NCBI GenBank assembly: GCA_937916465.1
Contig: CALFTK010000045.1
Location: 1 to 25,981, forward strand
Source of the DNA: an uncultured Bacteroidales bacterium
GTDB lineage: Bacteria > Bacteroidota > Bacteroidia > Bacteroidales > Bacteroidaceae
Length of the DNA: 25,981 nucleotides
Direction of reading: 5' to 3'
Part shown: in pieces, positions 15,945 through 23,415 of the stretch
How the letters are laid out: every line of letters begins with the position of its first letter
Numbering within the stretch: position 1 is the stretch's first letter
Position numbers and translations under genes: made by a program
The notes under the pieces: generated by a model
What the model saw: only the letters and a program-made list of their open reading frames with translations
Told to the model about the DNA's origin: nothing
Database searches by the model: none

Positions 15945-15973
15945 TATTTTATCTATAAAAAACAGATAAAATA
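15945..15973. promoter_or_regulatory. 10-bp perfect inverted repeat between tilS and tRNA-Cys
   Basis: TATTTTATCT (15945-15954) and AGATAAAATA (15964-15973) are perfect reverse complements around a 9-nt A-rich spacer. It lies between the divergent tilS start and the tRNA-Cys promoter. A weak minus-strand -7-like box (TACCTTTA, 15935-15942) adjoins it. It could be a protein-binding site or a hairpin; no function is shown. Confidence 0.4.
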
Positions 15974-15995
15974 ACAATCCTTTCAAAAAAAGCAT

Positions 15996-16003
15996 TATCT
16001 TTG
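15996..16003 (+). promoter_or_regulatory. -7 box of tRNA-Cys
   Basis: TATCTTTG exactly matches TAnnTTTG, and GCACTCGC follows immediately. It lies 19 nt before the tRNA-Cys 5' end, which suits a short leader. No TTG is present at the 19-nt upstream spacing found at the other promoters. Confidence 0.65.
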
Positions 16004-16022
16004 CACTCGCAAATGGCGCTAT

Positions 16023-16093
16023 GGTACCTTGACCGAGTGGCTAGGTAGCGGTCTGCAAAACCGTCTACGGCAGTTCGAATCTGCCAGGTACCT
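16023..16093 (+). tRNA. tRNA-Cys(GCA)
   Basis: A complete cloverleaf. Acceptor GGTACCT (16023-16029) pairs with AGGTACC (16086-16092), and the discriminator is T73, the identity base of tRNA-Cys. The anticodon loop is CTGCAAA with anticodon GCA. The T loop contains TTCGAAT. CCA is not encoded. It is a single-copy gene here with its own promoter. Confidence 0.97.
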
Positions 16094-16206
16094 CAAAACA
16101 AAAAAGAGAGTGATAATAAATGTTATTGTTATCATATTACTTATAACAGCTGTAGTTCGAAGAACATTACAATAATGTAAAATAACACGACTCAATTACT
16201 ACAAGT

Positions 16207-16680
16207 ATGAAGAAATTATTAGTTTCAGTATTTACTATTGTGACATTCGCTCTCAGCGCAAACGCCCAGGAGCATTCTACACACTCCTTCTCATTGAGGA
16301 CATTGTATGGTCTTGAATATAGCTATGAGTACAAATGGGATAGCGGAATGGCATTGATTGGTCGCGTTGGTGCTGGCGGTGAGGTATATAGCCCCTCAAA
16401 AAATAATTACTCTATCAACAGTGGATTTAATCTAACGATAGAGCCGAGATACTATCTTAATGAGCTGGATTTCTTTTCGCTTAAGACCACCGGAGCAATC
16501 TTAATACCCAATACCCCTTTTAAGGCTTCCATAGTTCCTGTATATGGTATAAAGCGTGATTTTGATAAACATTGGTTCTGCGAGTTTACCATTGGTGGCG
16601 GTATTGGCTATTACTCTGGTAACTATGGCAGATACTACTTCGAACCCCACTTACAATTTAGGATTGGTTTCCAGCTTTAG
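16207..16680 (+). CDS. Small exported outer-membrane beta-barrel-like protein
   Basis: A 157-residue hypothetical protein. Residues 1-20 form a signal peptide (MKKLLVSVFTIVTFALSANA, cleavage before QEH). The mature part alternates hydrophobic and aromatic residues with glycine, as in short outer-membrane beta-strands (ALIGRVGAGGEVYS, FNLTIEPRYYL, FCEFTIGGGIGYYSG). It ends in a strand-like HLQFRIGFQL. It resembles 'porin family'/OmpW-size 8-strand barrels, but no specific family is recognised. It stands alone and is followed by a strong terminator. No clear promoter was found in the 113 nt after tRNA-Cys, so read-through from that gene is possible. Confidence 0.7.
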   Translation: MKKLLVSVFTIVTFALSANAQEHSTHSFSLRTLYGLEYSYEYKWDSGMALIGRVGAGGEVYSPSKNNYSINSGFNLTIEPRYYLNELDFFSLKTTGAILIPNTPFKASIVPVYGIKRDFDKHWFCEFTIGGGIGYYSGNYGRYYFEPHLQFRIGFQL

Positions 16681-16733
16681 ATCGAGAATAAGAAACTAAT
16701 ATTAAACAAAGAGGGTGACTAATCAGTGACATG

Positions 16734-16769
16734 AACCCCGAAAGTTAGACAAAAAACTTTCGGGGTTTT
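16734..16769 (+). terminator. Strong intrinsic terminator, 13-bp stem
   Basis: AACCCCGAAAGTT (16734-16746) and AACTTTCGGGGTT (16755-16767) are perfect reverse complements around an 8-nt loop, followed by TTG and further T residues. It ends the gene at 16207-16680. The stem with its adjacent GTTAGAC also resembles the terminal repeats of some IS3-family elements (inference only). Confidence 0.85.
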
Positions 16770-16800
16770 GTTATGAAATTTTGTTTTGAGGCACCTATAA

Positions 16801-16842
16801 ACCTTTTTTATTATGGCATCCTAACGGATGCGTCCTTCGGAT
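16801..16842. repeat. REP-like double-hairpin element, copy B
   Basis: It begins ACCTTTTTTAT, as copy A does (5844-5886). Hairpin 1 is GCATCC (16816-16821), loop TAAC, GGATGC (16826-16831). Hairpin 2 is TCC, loop TTC, GGA (16833-16841). Compared with copy A the stem bases differ on both sides so that pairing is kept. Like copy A it lies between convergent genes, next to a terminator. Confidence 0.65.
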
Positions 16843-16896
16843 AAAACAAAAGAGCTATCTAACGACCACTCTTTTGTTATCTGTTTACTTATGTAT

Positions 16897-17331
16897 TTAA
16901 TTTGCAGATTTTTGAAGAGTAATTATAACATTGCCTTCAGCATCTGTCATTTCTGCCTTACCCAGACCCTTCTTAATACCAGTAACCATAGGCAGAGCCT
17001 TCAAACAAGCATCTTCCAAACTCATATCAGGACAAGCCATCTTTGTGCTTAGACCTTCACCAAAGGTAATTTTTTCACACTCTTGCTGAAAACTTACATT
17101 AATAATGTTACAACCGGCCTTAACCTGAACTGAACCTTCAGCTTTGTTGAATACAAATGCTACAGAATCTTTCAGAGCTGCAGATGGTTCTACATCTAAC
17201 ACCTTTACAATACTCCATTTTCCATCCATACATTTATCGCATGCATGTTCTTCTTGCTGCTGAGCCTGTTTGCCTTTACAGCCTGCCAGTGCAATCATAG
17301 CAACTGCCATAATCATTAAAATCTTCTTCAT
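16897..17331 (-). CDS. META-domain lipoprotein (HslJ-like)
   Basis: A 144-residue lipoprotein. The signal sequence ends in the lipobox LAGC with C18 as the lipidated cysteine, followed by a Lys/Gln linker. The rest matches the META domain (HslJ family): GKWSIVKV, AGCNIINVSFQ, ITFGEGLSTKMACPDMSLEDACLKAL with the conserved T-x-M-A-C-P pattern, and a final strand GNVIITLQ. HslJ-type proteins sit in the envelope and are linked to stress and antibiotic tolerance in other bacteria; the role here is unknown. The gene is probably transcribed separately from umuDC, from a -7 box that overlaps the end of umuC. Confidence 0.85.
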   Translation of the reverse strand: MKKILMIMAVAMIALAGCKGKQAQQQEEHACDKCMDGKWSIVKVLDVEPSAALKDSVAFVFNKAEGSVQVKAGCNIINVSFQQECEKITFGEGLSTKMACPDMSLEDACLKALPMVTGIKKGLGKAEMTDAEGNVIITLQKSAN

Positions 17332-17368
17332 ATTACCTTAATTATTAAACATTCACCTTTCAGTATTG

Positions 17369-17376
17369 CAAAGTTA
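17369..17376 (-). promoter_or_regulatory. -7 box of the META-domain lipoprotein gene
   Basis: The minus strand reads TAACTTTG, an exact TAnnTTTG match, 37 nt upstream of the lipoprotein ATG and just after the umuC stop. No TTG is seen 19 nt upstream. Confidence 0.55.
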
Positions 17377-17381
17377 CTCTA

Positions 17382-18662
17382 TTATTCTGATTTGACGGTT
17401 ATAATTTCGTTAAGATTGGTAGAAAAGCGTTTGGAAAGATGATCGGACTTTAATTTATAGCGTTTCTGTTCGCCCTGACTGGCACTGCGAACTGCACCAA
17501 AACCGCTTTTGCTGTTAATGGAATCTATAGTGCGTTGCAAACGGTTTTGTTTACCACGGTCTATACTATCGAAAAGCGATGCCTGCACTGCAGAATCTGA
17601 AGATATACCTGTCACTATAACACCAGCTTTCTTGTAGTGGAATGATGAGTTTTTCCATTCAGAACGAATTATCTGCATTGCATTCTGTATAAGTTCTGTT
17701 GTAGAAGCTGTTGGTACTTGAAATGTAACGGTACGGCTTATATAATCGGATGGCAGTTCTGTACGAAATCTACTTGTTGCAGCAAAAACAAGCATCTGAC
17801 TACAACAGGTGTGTTGTTCGCGCAGTTTACGGGCACATTCCGATGCAAAATTCGATACTGCTTCCTCTAATTTTTCACGTTCATTTACGCCCTGTTCTGA
17901 AAAGCTACGGCTTACGCAAATGCTTTTCTTTTCAGGCAATTCGTCTATCTGCAGAGCATGTTCTCCTTTTAGTTCGCGCCATGTACGCACTCCCTGAATA
18001 GTCAAAAGATTTCTAACAAAACCCTCTTTCAACAAGGTAAAATCCCAAGCAGTCTCCACACCGTAGTATTGTAATTTGGCATTTGCTTTACGCCCTATTC
18101 CAAAAACATCGGCAACAGGAAATAGTTTCAATGCCTTTTCTCGCTTTTCATCATTATCTATTATACATACTCCTTTATATGCAGGATACTGTTTAGCAAA
18201 TTTACTTGCCATCTTTGCCAATGTCTTTGTAGGGGCTATTCCCATGGATACAGGAATATGCACTCCCCTGTTTATACTCCTTATTGCATTTACACAATAA
18301 TCATGTAGAGAAGTATCTGCAAAGTGCATATCGGAGAAATCTAAAAAGGCTTCATCTATAGAATACTGTTCCAATTTTGGCGTAAAGGATGACAGCATTG
18401 ACATAACTCTGCTGCTCATATCGCCATAGAGTTCGTAGTTACTGGAAAAGACCGCAATATTATGTTTATCAACCAAATCTTTAATCTGATAAAAAGGCAC
18501 ACCCATCTTTATACCTAAGGCCTTTACTTCGTTGCTACGAGATACTACACAGCCATCGTTATTGGAAAGGACAAGCACAGGACGTCCTTGCAAATCGGGT
18601 CTGAAGGCCCTTTCGCACGATACAAAAAAGTTGTTGCAGTCTGCCAGCCCTACCAGTTTCAT
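17382..18662 (-). CDS. umuC: DNA polymerase V catalytic subunit UmuC
   Basis: A Y-family translesion DNA polymerase of 426 residues, the usual UmuC length. The N-terminal catalytic motifs are GLADCNNFFVSCERAF (metal-binding aspartate D8, with the steric-gate region after it) and YSIDEAFLDFSD with the second acidic cluster. Then come the thumb helix-hairpin-helix DVFGIGRKANAKL, the little-finger region, and a C-terminal UmuC tail that may contact the clamp or UmuD'. It bypasses damage in the SOS response. The ATG overlaps the umuD stop by 1 nt, so the two subunits are coupled. No frameshift or missing motif is seen. Confidence 0.96.
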   Translation of the reverse strand: MKLVGLADCNNFFVSCERAFRPDLQGRPVLVLSNNDGCVVSRSNEVKALGIKMGVPFYQIKDLVDKHNIAVFSSNYELYGDMSSRVMSMLSSFTPKLEQYSIDEAFLDFSDMHFADTSLHDYCVNAIRSINRGVHIPVSMGIAPTKTLAKMASKFAKQYPAYKGVCIIDNDEKREKALKLFPVADVFGIGRKANAKLQYYGVETAWDFTLLKEGFVRNLLTIQGVRTWRELKGEHALQIDELPEKKSICVSRSFSEQGVNEREKLEEAVSNFASECARKLREQHTCCSQMLVFAATSRFRTELPSDYISRTVTFQVPTASTTELIQNAMQIIRSEWKNSSFHYKKAGVIVTGISSDSAVQASLFDSIDRGKQNRLQRTIDSINSKSGFGAVRSASQGEQKRYKLKSDHLSKRFSTNLNEIITVKSE

Positions 18663-19114
18663 TATCTATGTTTTCTTATTGTGTAGGTTACCACACCCCA
18701 AATTTGAAAGTTGTTCTCTTCTGTTACTTTTATAGGAGCATAACTACTGTTTGCTGGTATTAACCATGCACAGCAGTTCTTTTCATCCATTCTAAAATAC
18801 TTCAATGTAAATTCTCCATCTATAACAGCCACTACAATATCGCCGTTTCTGGGTTCAAGCGAACAATCCACCACTGCTAAATCGCCATCACCTATACCAC
18901 TATCTATCATAGAGTTACCACGTACACGGCTATAGAACGTTGTCTCTCTGTGACGCACTAATTCTCTGTTCAAATCAATTGTTTCGCCCTTAAAACTCTC
19001 TGCCGGACTTGGAAAACCTGCCTTTACCCCACCCTCGGAATATGGTATATCCATATTAGTTGCATAATCGGGGGTAAATGGTTGTATTGTTACATCTTTC
19101 ATCTGAATAATCAA
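18662..19114 (-). CDS. umuD: UmuD-type self-cleaving S24 peptidase
   Basis: The partner subunit of DNA polymerase V. It is a LexA-like S24 peptidase that RecA filaments trigger to cleave itself into the active form. The A-G scissile bond is visible at A32-G33 (EGGVKAGFPSPAES). The catalytic pair is S68 in RGNSMIDSGI and K105 in DGEFTLKYFR. The 150-residue length and the absence of a DNA-binding domain separate it from LexA. The start at 19114 or an ATG at 19102 (MKDVTI) are both possible. Only 29 nt separate it from the upstream GH2 gene, and no consensus -7 box or recognisable SOS operator was found there. Confidence 0.93.
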   Translation of the reverse strand: MIIQMKDVTIQPFTPDYATNMDIPYSEGGVKAGFPSPAESFKGETIDLNRELVRHRETTFYSRVRGNSMIDSGIGDGDLAVVDCSLEPRNGDIVVAVIDGEFTLKYFRMDEKNCCAWLIPANSSYAPIKVTEENNFQIWGVVTYTIRKHR

Positions 19115-19143
19115 TTGCTCTCCATTAATTATTTCTTATTCAC

Positions 19144-21582
19144 CTACTCTTGCAGTGTTGCTGTAAGGGTAATTTTATCGGGATTGGTTCCTGCCTTAAG
19201 TATAACCAATGCCGAACCTGCAAACAGACTGCGTTCGCCGCCTACGTGCAGTTCGTTACTGTATATATCACCATTATCAACAGCAACTATTTCGGCATCG
19301 CCTTCTACCTTAAACTGAAGTTTACCATATTCATTCCACACTCTGCGACCTTTTGAATCTACTGCATATACTCTTACGTGCATTAAATCATTATTATCGG
19401 CCTGCCAGGTATTATCTTCGGCCTGAAGCAACAGTTTTCTGGTTTTACCTGCAGTCTCTATACGATGCTTTGCAACAACCTTATCGCCATTATAAGCCAC
19501 TGCTTCAAGATACCCGGGTTCATATGCAATATTATCAAAACGCATCTTGTTACGTGATTTAGGATTCATGGTATTATCTTTTTCTGCCACCACTTTTCCA
19601 TTCACCACAAGTTCCACCCTTTCTGCATTGGTATATACATATAAAGCGACCTTACTACCCTCTTCTCTGTTCCAGTTTTCCGATGCCAGATCGGTTGCCA
19701 CATTTATGCCATTCCACTGCAGTTCACGCGATGCCTTATCCACTATGCCAATATGCACTACAGGTTCTTCAGTAAACATGGATTTAAGTAGATAGGCCGA
19801 TGGTTTTGGTTGCAACGATATATCGAACACACCATCCTTCCATCCTTTTGCCGGCCATCCCGGTGATTCTCCCAAATAGTCAATCTGTCCCCAATATGCC
19901 AGACCAATTACTTTGTCCAGATTCATTTCAAAATAGTTTCCCGGAGTTCCAGTGGTTGCTGCTTCGCTTTGGTAGAACATCATCCACGGATAACGTTTGC
20001 TATCACCGGGGAAATACATATATCTGTAATTGTATGATGCAATATCAGTCTCTAAAACCAATGGTGCAGGCAGAGAATCTGTATCCTGATGTCTGCCACG
20101 CGGATGCATTGCCACTGTAATTGGACGTGTATCATCATATTTTTTAAGTACAGGTTTCATAATACGATAAGGAGTTACTCCCCAATCACCAAATGGAAGA
20201 TTTGAATAGGTTTGCAGTTCATTGCCCAAACTCCACATTATTACAGAAGGATGATTCCTGTCTCGCTTAACCCATTCAGGCAGATCGTATGGCCAGAGTT
20301 GCATCCATGGCTTTCTACCTCCACAGAACTGATCCAACCATTTATCGTATAGTTCGTCAACTACCAAAATACCTAAAGAATCGCACAGTTCCAGGAATGA
20401 TTTACTGTACGGATTATGAGAACAGCGCACATGGTTAAAACCAAAATCCTTCAACATACGCAAACGTTTTTCTATTGCTTTTGGGTAGGCTGCTGCACCT
20501 AACGCTCCTAACGAATGGTGGTTTGCAATTCCTTTTAAAAGCACCTTTTCACCATTTAGTTTTAGCCCAAATTCAGGCGAATACTCTATATGGCGAATAC
20601 CAAAACGATGCTTCGCAGAATCTTTTACATTACCATTATCATCTAAAATATAAACGTAAGCAGTATATAGATAAGGATTTACGGTACTCCAAAGGTGTGG
20701 ATTATCTATTTCTATAGGTGCAAGTTGTATTTCGTGAACAGGATTCTTTCTATTGATTGCTGCGCTCACCTTTTTATCATAAACTACCATACCACTTTGA
20801 TCTTTAATAATTGTGTGCAGGTTTACACTGTTAGATCTGGTACGGTTTATAACCTCTGCCTTGATATTTACCACCTTATTATTAGTGGTAGTTATATACA
20901 AAGGGTGACGGTTAAAGTAGATTTCAGCATCGGTATAGATAATATTCACATCTCTTATCAGACCGCCACCGGTGTACCATCTTGAAGTCTCCGGTGTGCT
21001 GGTATCGGCCTTTACAGCTATAACATTCTTCTCTCCATATTTCAGCAACTTTGTAATATCTATTTCAAAGCCCACATATCCATAATCGGTTCCCCCTATT
21101 CTGGTTCCATTCAGATAGACATCGCCTAAATACATTATTCCTTCAAAATCTATCAGGATTCTTTTGCCACGCATCTCTTCTGCAGGAGTAAACTCTTTTA
21201 CATACCACCCTATTCCCATTGCTTTGAAAGCACGCGATGATAGTATGCTCTTAAAGTTCGATGCCACATCGGTATAGTTTGGTACCTCATCGGGCGATGG
21301 TTCTATCCAAGGCTGCGATATTTGGAAGTCGTGAGGCACATCTACCTGTTGCCAGTTTCCATCATCTGCTTTAGGAATAATGGTAGGAACACTTTCCAAA
21401 TCACCTCTATGAAAGAGCCAATCTGCATTGAAGTTCTCCACCACTCTACTCCCTTCTATCTGCTGTTGAACATCGGGAGCCTCAATTTTAAGCACAATCT
21501 TATCAGAAATATCGGCCTGCACACTGGTAAATCCACCCAACAATACTGCCAAAACTGCAAATATCTTTTTCATCATGAACAC
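19144..21582 (-). CDS. Exported glycoside hydrolase family 2, beta-galactosidase-like
   Basis: An 812-residue GH2 enzyme with a signal peptide (KKIFAVLAVLLGGFTSVQA), so periplasmic or surface. The domains in order are a sugar-binding jelly roll (~50-205, with WYVKEF, DFEGIMYLGDVYLNG and WYTGGGLIRDV), an Ig-like domain (~210-320), a TIM barrel (~330-600), a DUF4982-like domain (from about AYWGQIDYLG) and a C-terminal Ig-like domain. The acid/base is E455 in WSLGNE and the likely nucleophile is E540 in QSEAATTG; the motif HNPYS is also present. Beta-galactosidase is the best guess; beta-glucuronidase or another GH2 activity is possible. No SusC/SusD pair is beside it. Starts MF or MK (21582-21573) are equivalent. 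Confidence 0.87.
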   Translation of the reverse strand: MFMMKKIFAVLAVLLGGFTSVQADISDKIVLKIEAPDVQQQIEGSRVVENFNADWLFHRGDLESVPTIIPKADDGNWQQVDVPHDFQISQPWIEPSPDEVPNYTDVASNFKSILSSRAFKAMGIGWYVKEFTPAEEMRGKRILIDFEGIMYLGDVYLNGTRIGGTDYGYVGFEIDITKLLKYGEKNVIAVKADTSTPETSRWYTGGGLIRDVNIIYTDAEIYFNRHPLYITTTNNKVVNIKAEVINRTRSNSVNLHTIIKDQSGMVVYDKKVSAAINRKNPVHEIQLAPIEIDNPHLWSTVNPYLYTAYVYILDDNGNVKDSAKHRFGIRHIEYSPEFGLKLNGEKVLLKGIANHHSLGALGAAAYPKAIEKRLRMLKDFGFNHVRCSHNPYSKSFLELCDSLGILVVDELYDKWLDQFCGGRKPWMQLWPYDLPEWVKRDRNHPSVIMWSLGNELQTYSNLPFGDWGVTPYRIMKPVLKKYDDTRPITVAMHPRGRHQDTDSLPAPLVLETDIASYNYRYMYFPGDSKRYPWMMFYQSEAATTGTPGNYFEMNLDKVIGLAYWGQIDYLGESPGWPAKGWKDGVFDISLQPKPSAYLLKSMFTEEPVVHIGIVDKASRELQWNGINVATDLASENWNREEGSKVALYVYTNAERVELVVNGKVVAEKDNTMNPKSRNKMRFDNIAYEPGYLEAVAYNGDKVVAKHRIETAGKTRKLLLQAEDNTWQADNNDLMHVRVYAVDSKGRRVWNEYGKLQFKVEGDAEIVAVDNGDIYSNELHVGGERSLFAGSALVILKAGTNPDKITLTATLQE

Positions 21583-21626
21583 ACTTACTTGGTTAACACT
21601 CCAAAAGTACTATTTTTTTTGTAGAG

Positions 21627-21660
21627 CAAAGATATTTCTTATTCCATTTTGACTTTTCAA
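21627..21660 (-). promoter_or_regulatory. Candidate promoter of the GH2 gene
   Basis: The minus strand has TATCTTTG (21627-21634, TAnnTTTG) about 45 nt before the GH2 start, with TTTG/TTG near 21658-21660, a spacing of 23 nt. That is longer than the 19 nt of the strong promoters here, so it may be weak or activator-dependent. Confidence 0.5.
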
Positions 21661-21798
21661 ACTCTGGATTCTTATTTGCAGCAAAAACCATATAAACTAT
21701 GAATTTGTTGCACGAATGATAATTTTATTAGTAAGATTTTACACAATCATAACCACCGTTACGGTAATAAGCATTACGATAAAACCCTCAGATATGTG
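21661..21798. other. Intergenic segment upstream of the GH2 promoter
   Basis: An AT-rich non-coding stretch. It holds the short perfect palindrome ACCGT-T-ACGGT (21755-21765) and the overlapping GTAAT-AAGC-ATTAC hairpin (about 21764-21777). These could be regulator-binding sites for the GH2 gene or the divergent ATPase gene. No coding potential is seen. Confidence 0.35.
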
Positions 21799-21848
21799 CG
21801 ATTCCTTATCGGTAACTCGAAAAAAAATGAGTTACCGATAAAGAATCG
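21799..21848. repeat. 20-bp palindrome upstream of the ATPase promoter
   Basis: The left arm CGATTCCTTATCGGTAACTC (21799-21818) and right arm GAGTTACCGATAAAGAATCG (21829-21848) pair at 19 of 20 positions around a 10-nt A-rich spacer. It ends 12 nt before the -7 box of the ATPase gene and covers where the -33 element would be, an operator-like position. Its left arm matches 23345-23364 at 16 of 20 positions. Confidence 0.8.
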
Positions 21849-21860
21849 AAGGATTTTACT

Positions 21861-21868
21861 TACATTTG
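21861..21868 (+). promoter_or_regulatory. -7 box of the ATPase-nuclease gene
   Basis: TACATTTG exactly matches TAnnTTTG and lies 22 nt before the ATG at 21891. At the usual 19-nt spacing there is no TTG; that position falls inside the right arm of the palindrome. This suggests control by a protein that binds the palindrome. Confidence 0.6.
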
Positions 21869-21890
21869 CATAAACTTAAATGATTGGGGT

Positions 21891-23303
21891 ATGAGTGATA
21901 TTATCATAGGAAGAAAGGTTGAGCAGGAAATTTTGCGTCAGCGTATTGAATCAAAGTCTCCAGAACTTATTGCTATTTATGGAAGACGCCGTATCGGTAA
22001 GACCTATCTGGTAAGACAATATTTCAATGATACGTTTAGTTTTTACTCCACTGGTATTTATCAAGGAACGAAGAAGGAACAACTTGGTGAATTCACTCGT
22101 CAGTTAGAGCATTATTCGGGTCGCAAATGGAAAGTTGCAAAGGATTGGTTTGATGCATTTGCTCAGTTACGTGAATATCTTGAGTCTATTGATGGCGATA
22201 GCCCCATTGTTGTATTTCTTGATGAATTGCCTTGGATGGATACCCCAAAGAGCCGGTTCATTAAAGCTTTTGAATACTTTTGGAACTCTTGGGGTGCTAC
22301 CAACAATCGCTTGAAACTTATTGTTTGTGGTAGTGCAACCACTTGGATGCGAGAGAATGTTCTTTCGGACAAAGGTGGATTGTATAATAGAACCACTCGA
22401 AGTATCTATCTTGCTCCATTTTCATTATATGAGACAGAGCAATACCTTATATCACGCGGAATAAACTGGAATCGCTACCAGATAGCAGAATGTTATATGA
22501 TACTTGGCGGTACTCCATTGTACCTTCAGATGCTTGAACAAGACAAGAGCCTGACACAAAATGTTGATAATCTCTTCTTTGTCCAAAACGCTCCACTTTC
22601 ACGAGAGTATAACTTCTTGTTCCGTTCGCTATTCAACGAAGCTACATTACATAAACAAATCATAGAAGTGTTGGCAAACAAGGCATCTGGACTGACTCGT
22701 ACAGAAATTATGGCAGCCACTAAAATTGAAGATGGTGGTGCCTTGACAAAAGCACTCCGTAATCTCTGTGATTGTGACTTTATCCGTCAATATACAGCAT
22801 TCGGAAAGAGTGAGCGTGGCACAATATATCAATTGACGGACTTATTCACACTATTCCATCTTCGCTATGTAAAGGGTTATCGTGGTCAAGATGAAAACCA
22901 TTGGCAAAACATGATAGACTCTCCATCTCGCAGGGCTTGGAGTGGTTATTCATTCGAGCAGCTAAGTTTACACCATATTCGACAGATTAAGCGAAAGTTG
23001 GGTATTAGTGGTGTGCAAAGCGATATATGTGGTTGGAAAGGTGATGGAGCACAAATTGACTTGCTCATTGACCGCAGAGACCAAACTATTAACCTTTGTG
23101 AAATGAAGTTCTCGCAAGGTGAGTTTGAAATTACCAAACAATATGATGAACGTTTGCGAGAGCGTGCTGAGATTTTCCGTTCAGCAACCAAAACACGTAA
23201 AGCCATACATCAAACATTCGTAACCACCTACGGCCTTAAAAAGAACATGTATAGCGGAACCGTACAAAGCGAAGTTGTACTTGATGACTTGTTTGTAGAG
23301 TAG
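21891..23303 (+). CDS. ATPase (ATPase_2 type) with DUF234/PD-(D/E)XK nuclease-like C-terminus
   Basis: A 470-residue protein of the 'archaeal-type' P-loop ATPase plus DUF234 group, common as accessory genes in Bacteroidota and of unknown function. Walker A is GRRRIGKT (31-38) and Walker B is VVFLDELPW (D about 110). The sensor-like segment KLIVCGSATTW follows. A winged-helix-like middle (ASGLTRTEIMAATKIEDGGALTKAL) comes next. The C-terminal segment has D390 in QIDLLID and E404-x-K406 in LCEMKFSQGEF, the D...E-x-K pattern of PD-(D/E)XK nucleases. It may be a nucleic-acid-processing defence or mobile-element protein. It is a single-gene unit with its own promoter and terminator, bracketed by related palindromes, and it converges on the restriction operon. 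Confidence 0.82.
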   Translation: MSDIIIGRKVEQEILRQRIESKSPELIAIYGRRRIGKTYLVRQYFNDTFSFYSTGIYQGTKKEQLGEFTRQLEHYSGRKWKVAKDWFDAFAQLREYLESIDGDSPIVVFLDELPWMDTPKSRFIKAFEYFWNSWGATNNRLKLIVCGSATTWMRENVLSDKGGLYNRTTRSIYLAPFSLYETEQYLISRGINWNRYQIAECYMILGGTPLYLQMLEQDKSLTQNVDNLFFVQNAPLSREYNFLFRSLFNEATLHKQIIEVLANKASGLTRTEIMAATKIEDGGALTKALRNLCDCDFIRQYTAFGKSERGTIYQLTDLFTLFHLRYVKGYRGQDENHWQNMIDSPSRRAWSGYSFEQLSLHHIRQIKRKLGISGVQSDICGWKGDGAQIDLLIDRRDQTINLCEMKFSQGEFEITKQYDERLRERAEIFRSATKTRKAIHQTFVTTYGLKKNMYSGTVQSEVVLDDLFVE

Positions 23304-23347
23304 AACCTTTGAAATTTTGATAATTTTTCAAATCTGATATTCCATAT

Positions 23348-23396
23348 TCCCTATCGGTAAGACGTTTAATATTATAGTTAACGATAGGGATTTTTT
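23348..23396 (+). terminator. Terminator of the ATPase gene, related to its upstream palindrome
   Basis: TCCCTATCGGTAA (23348-23360) and TTAACGATAGGGA (23378-23390) pair at 12 of 13 positions around a 17-nt loop and are followed by TTTTTT. The left arm with its flank (23345-23364) matches the left arm of the upstream palindrome (21800-21819) at 16 of 20 bases, sharing TATCGGTAA. Confidence 0.75.
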
Positions 23397-23415
23397 ATAA
23401 ATATTACTCGGACAG

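Noticed and set aside
16094..16206. Terminator or promoter between tRNA-Cys and the barrel-like gene
   Set aside because: Only short AT-rich inverted repeats (such as ACATTA/TAATGT) and no TAnnTTTG box are seen.
16828..17052. A 74-codon plus-strand open frame near the META lipoprotein end
   Set aside because: It begins in the REP-like element and is antisense to the lipoprotein C-terminus. It has no supporting motif.
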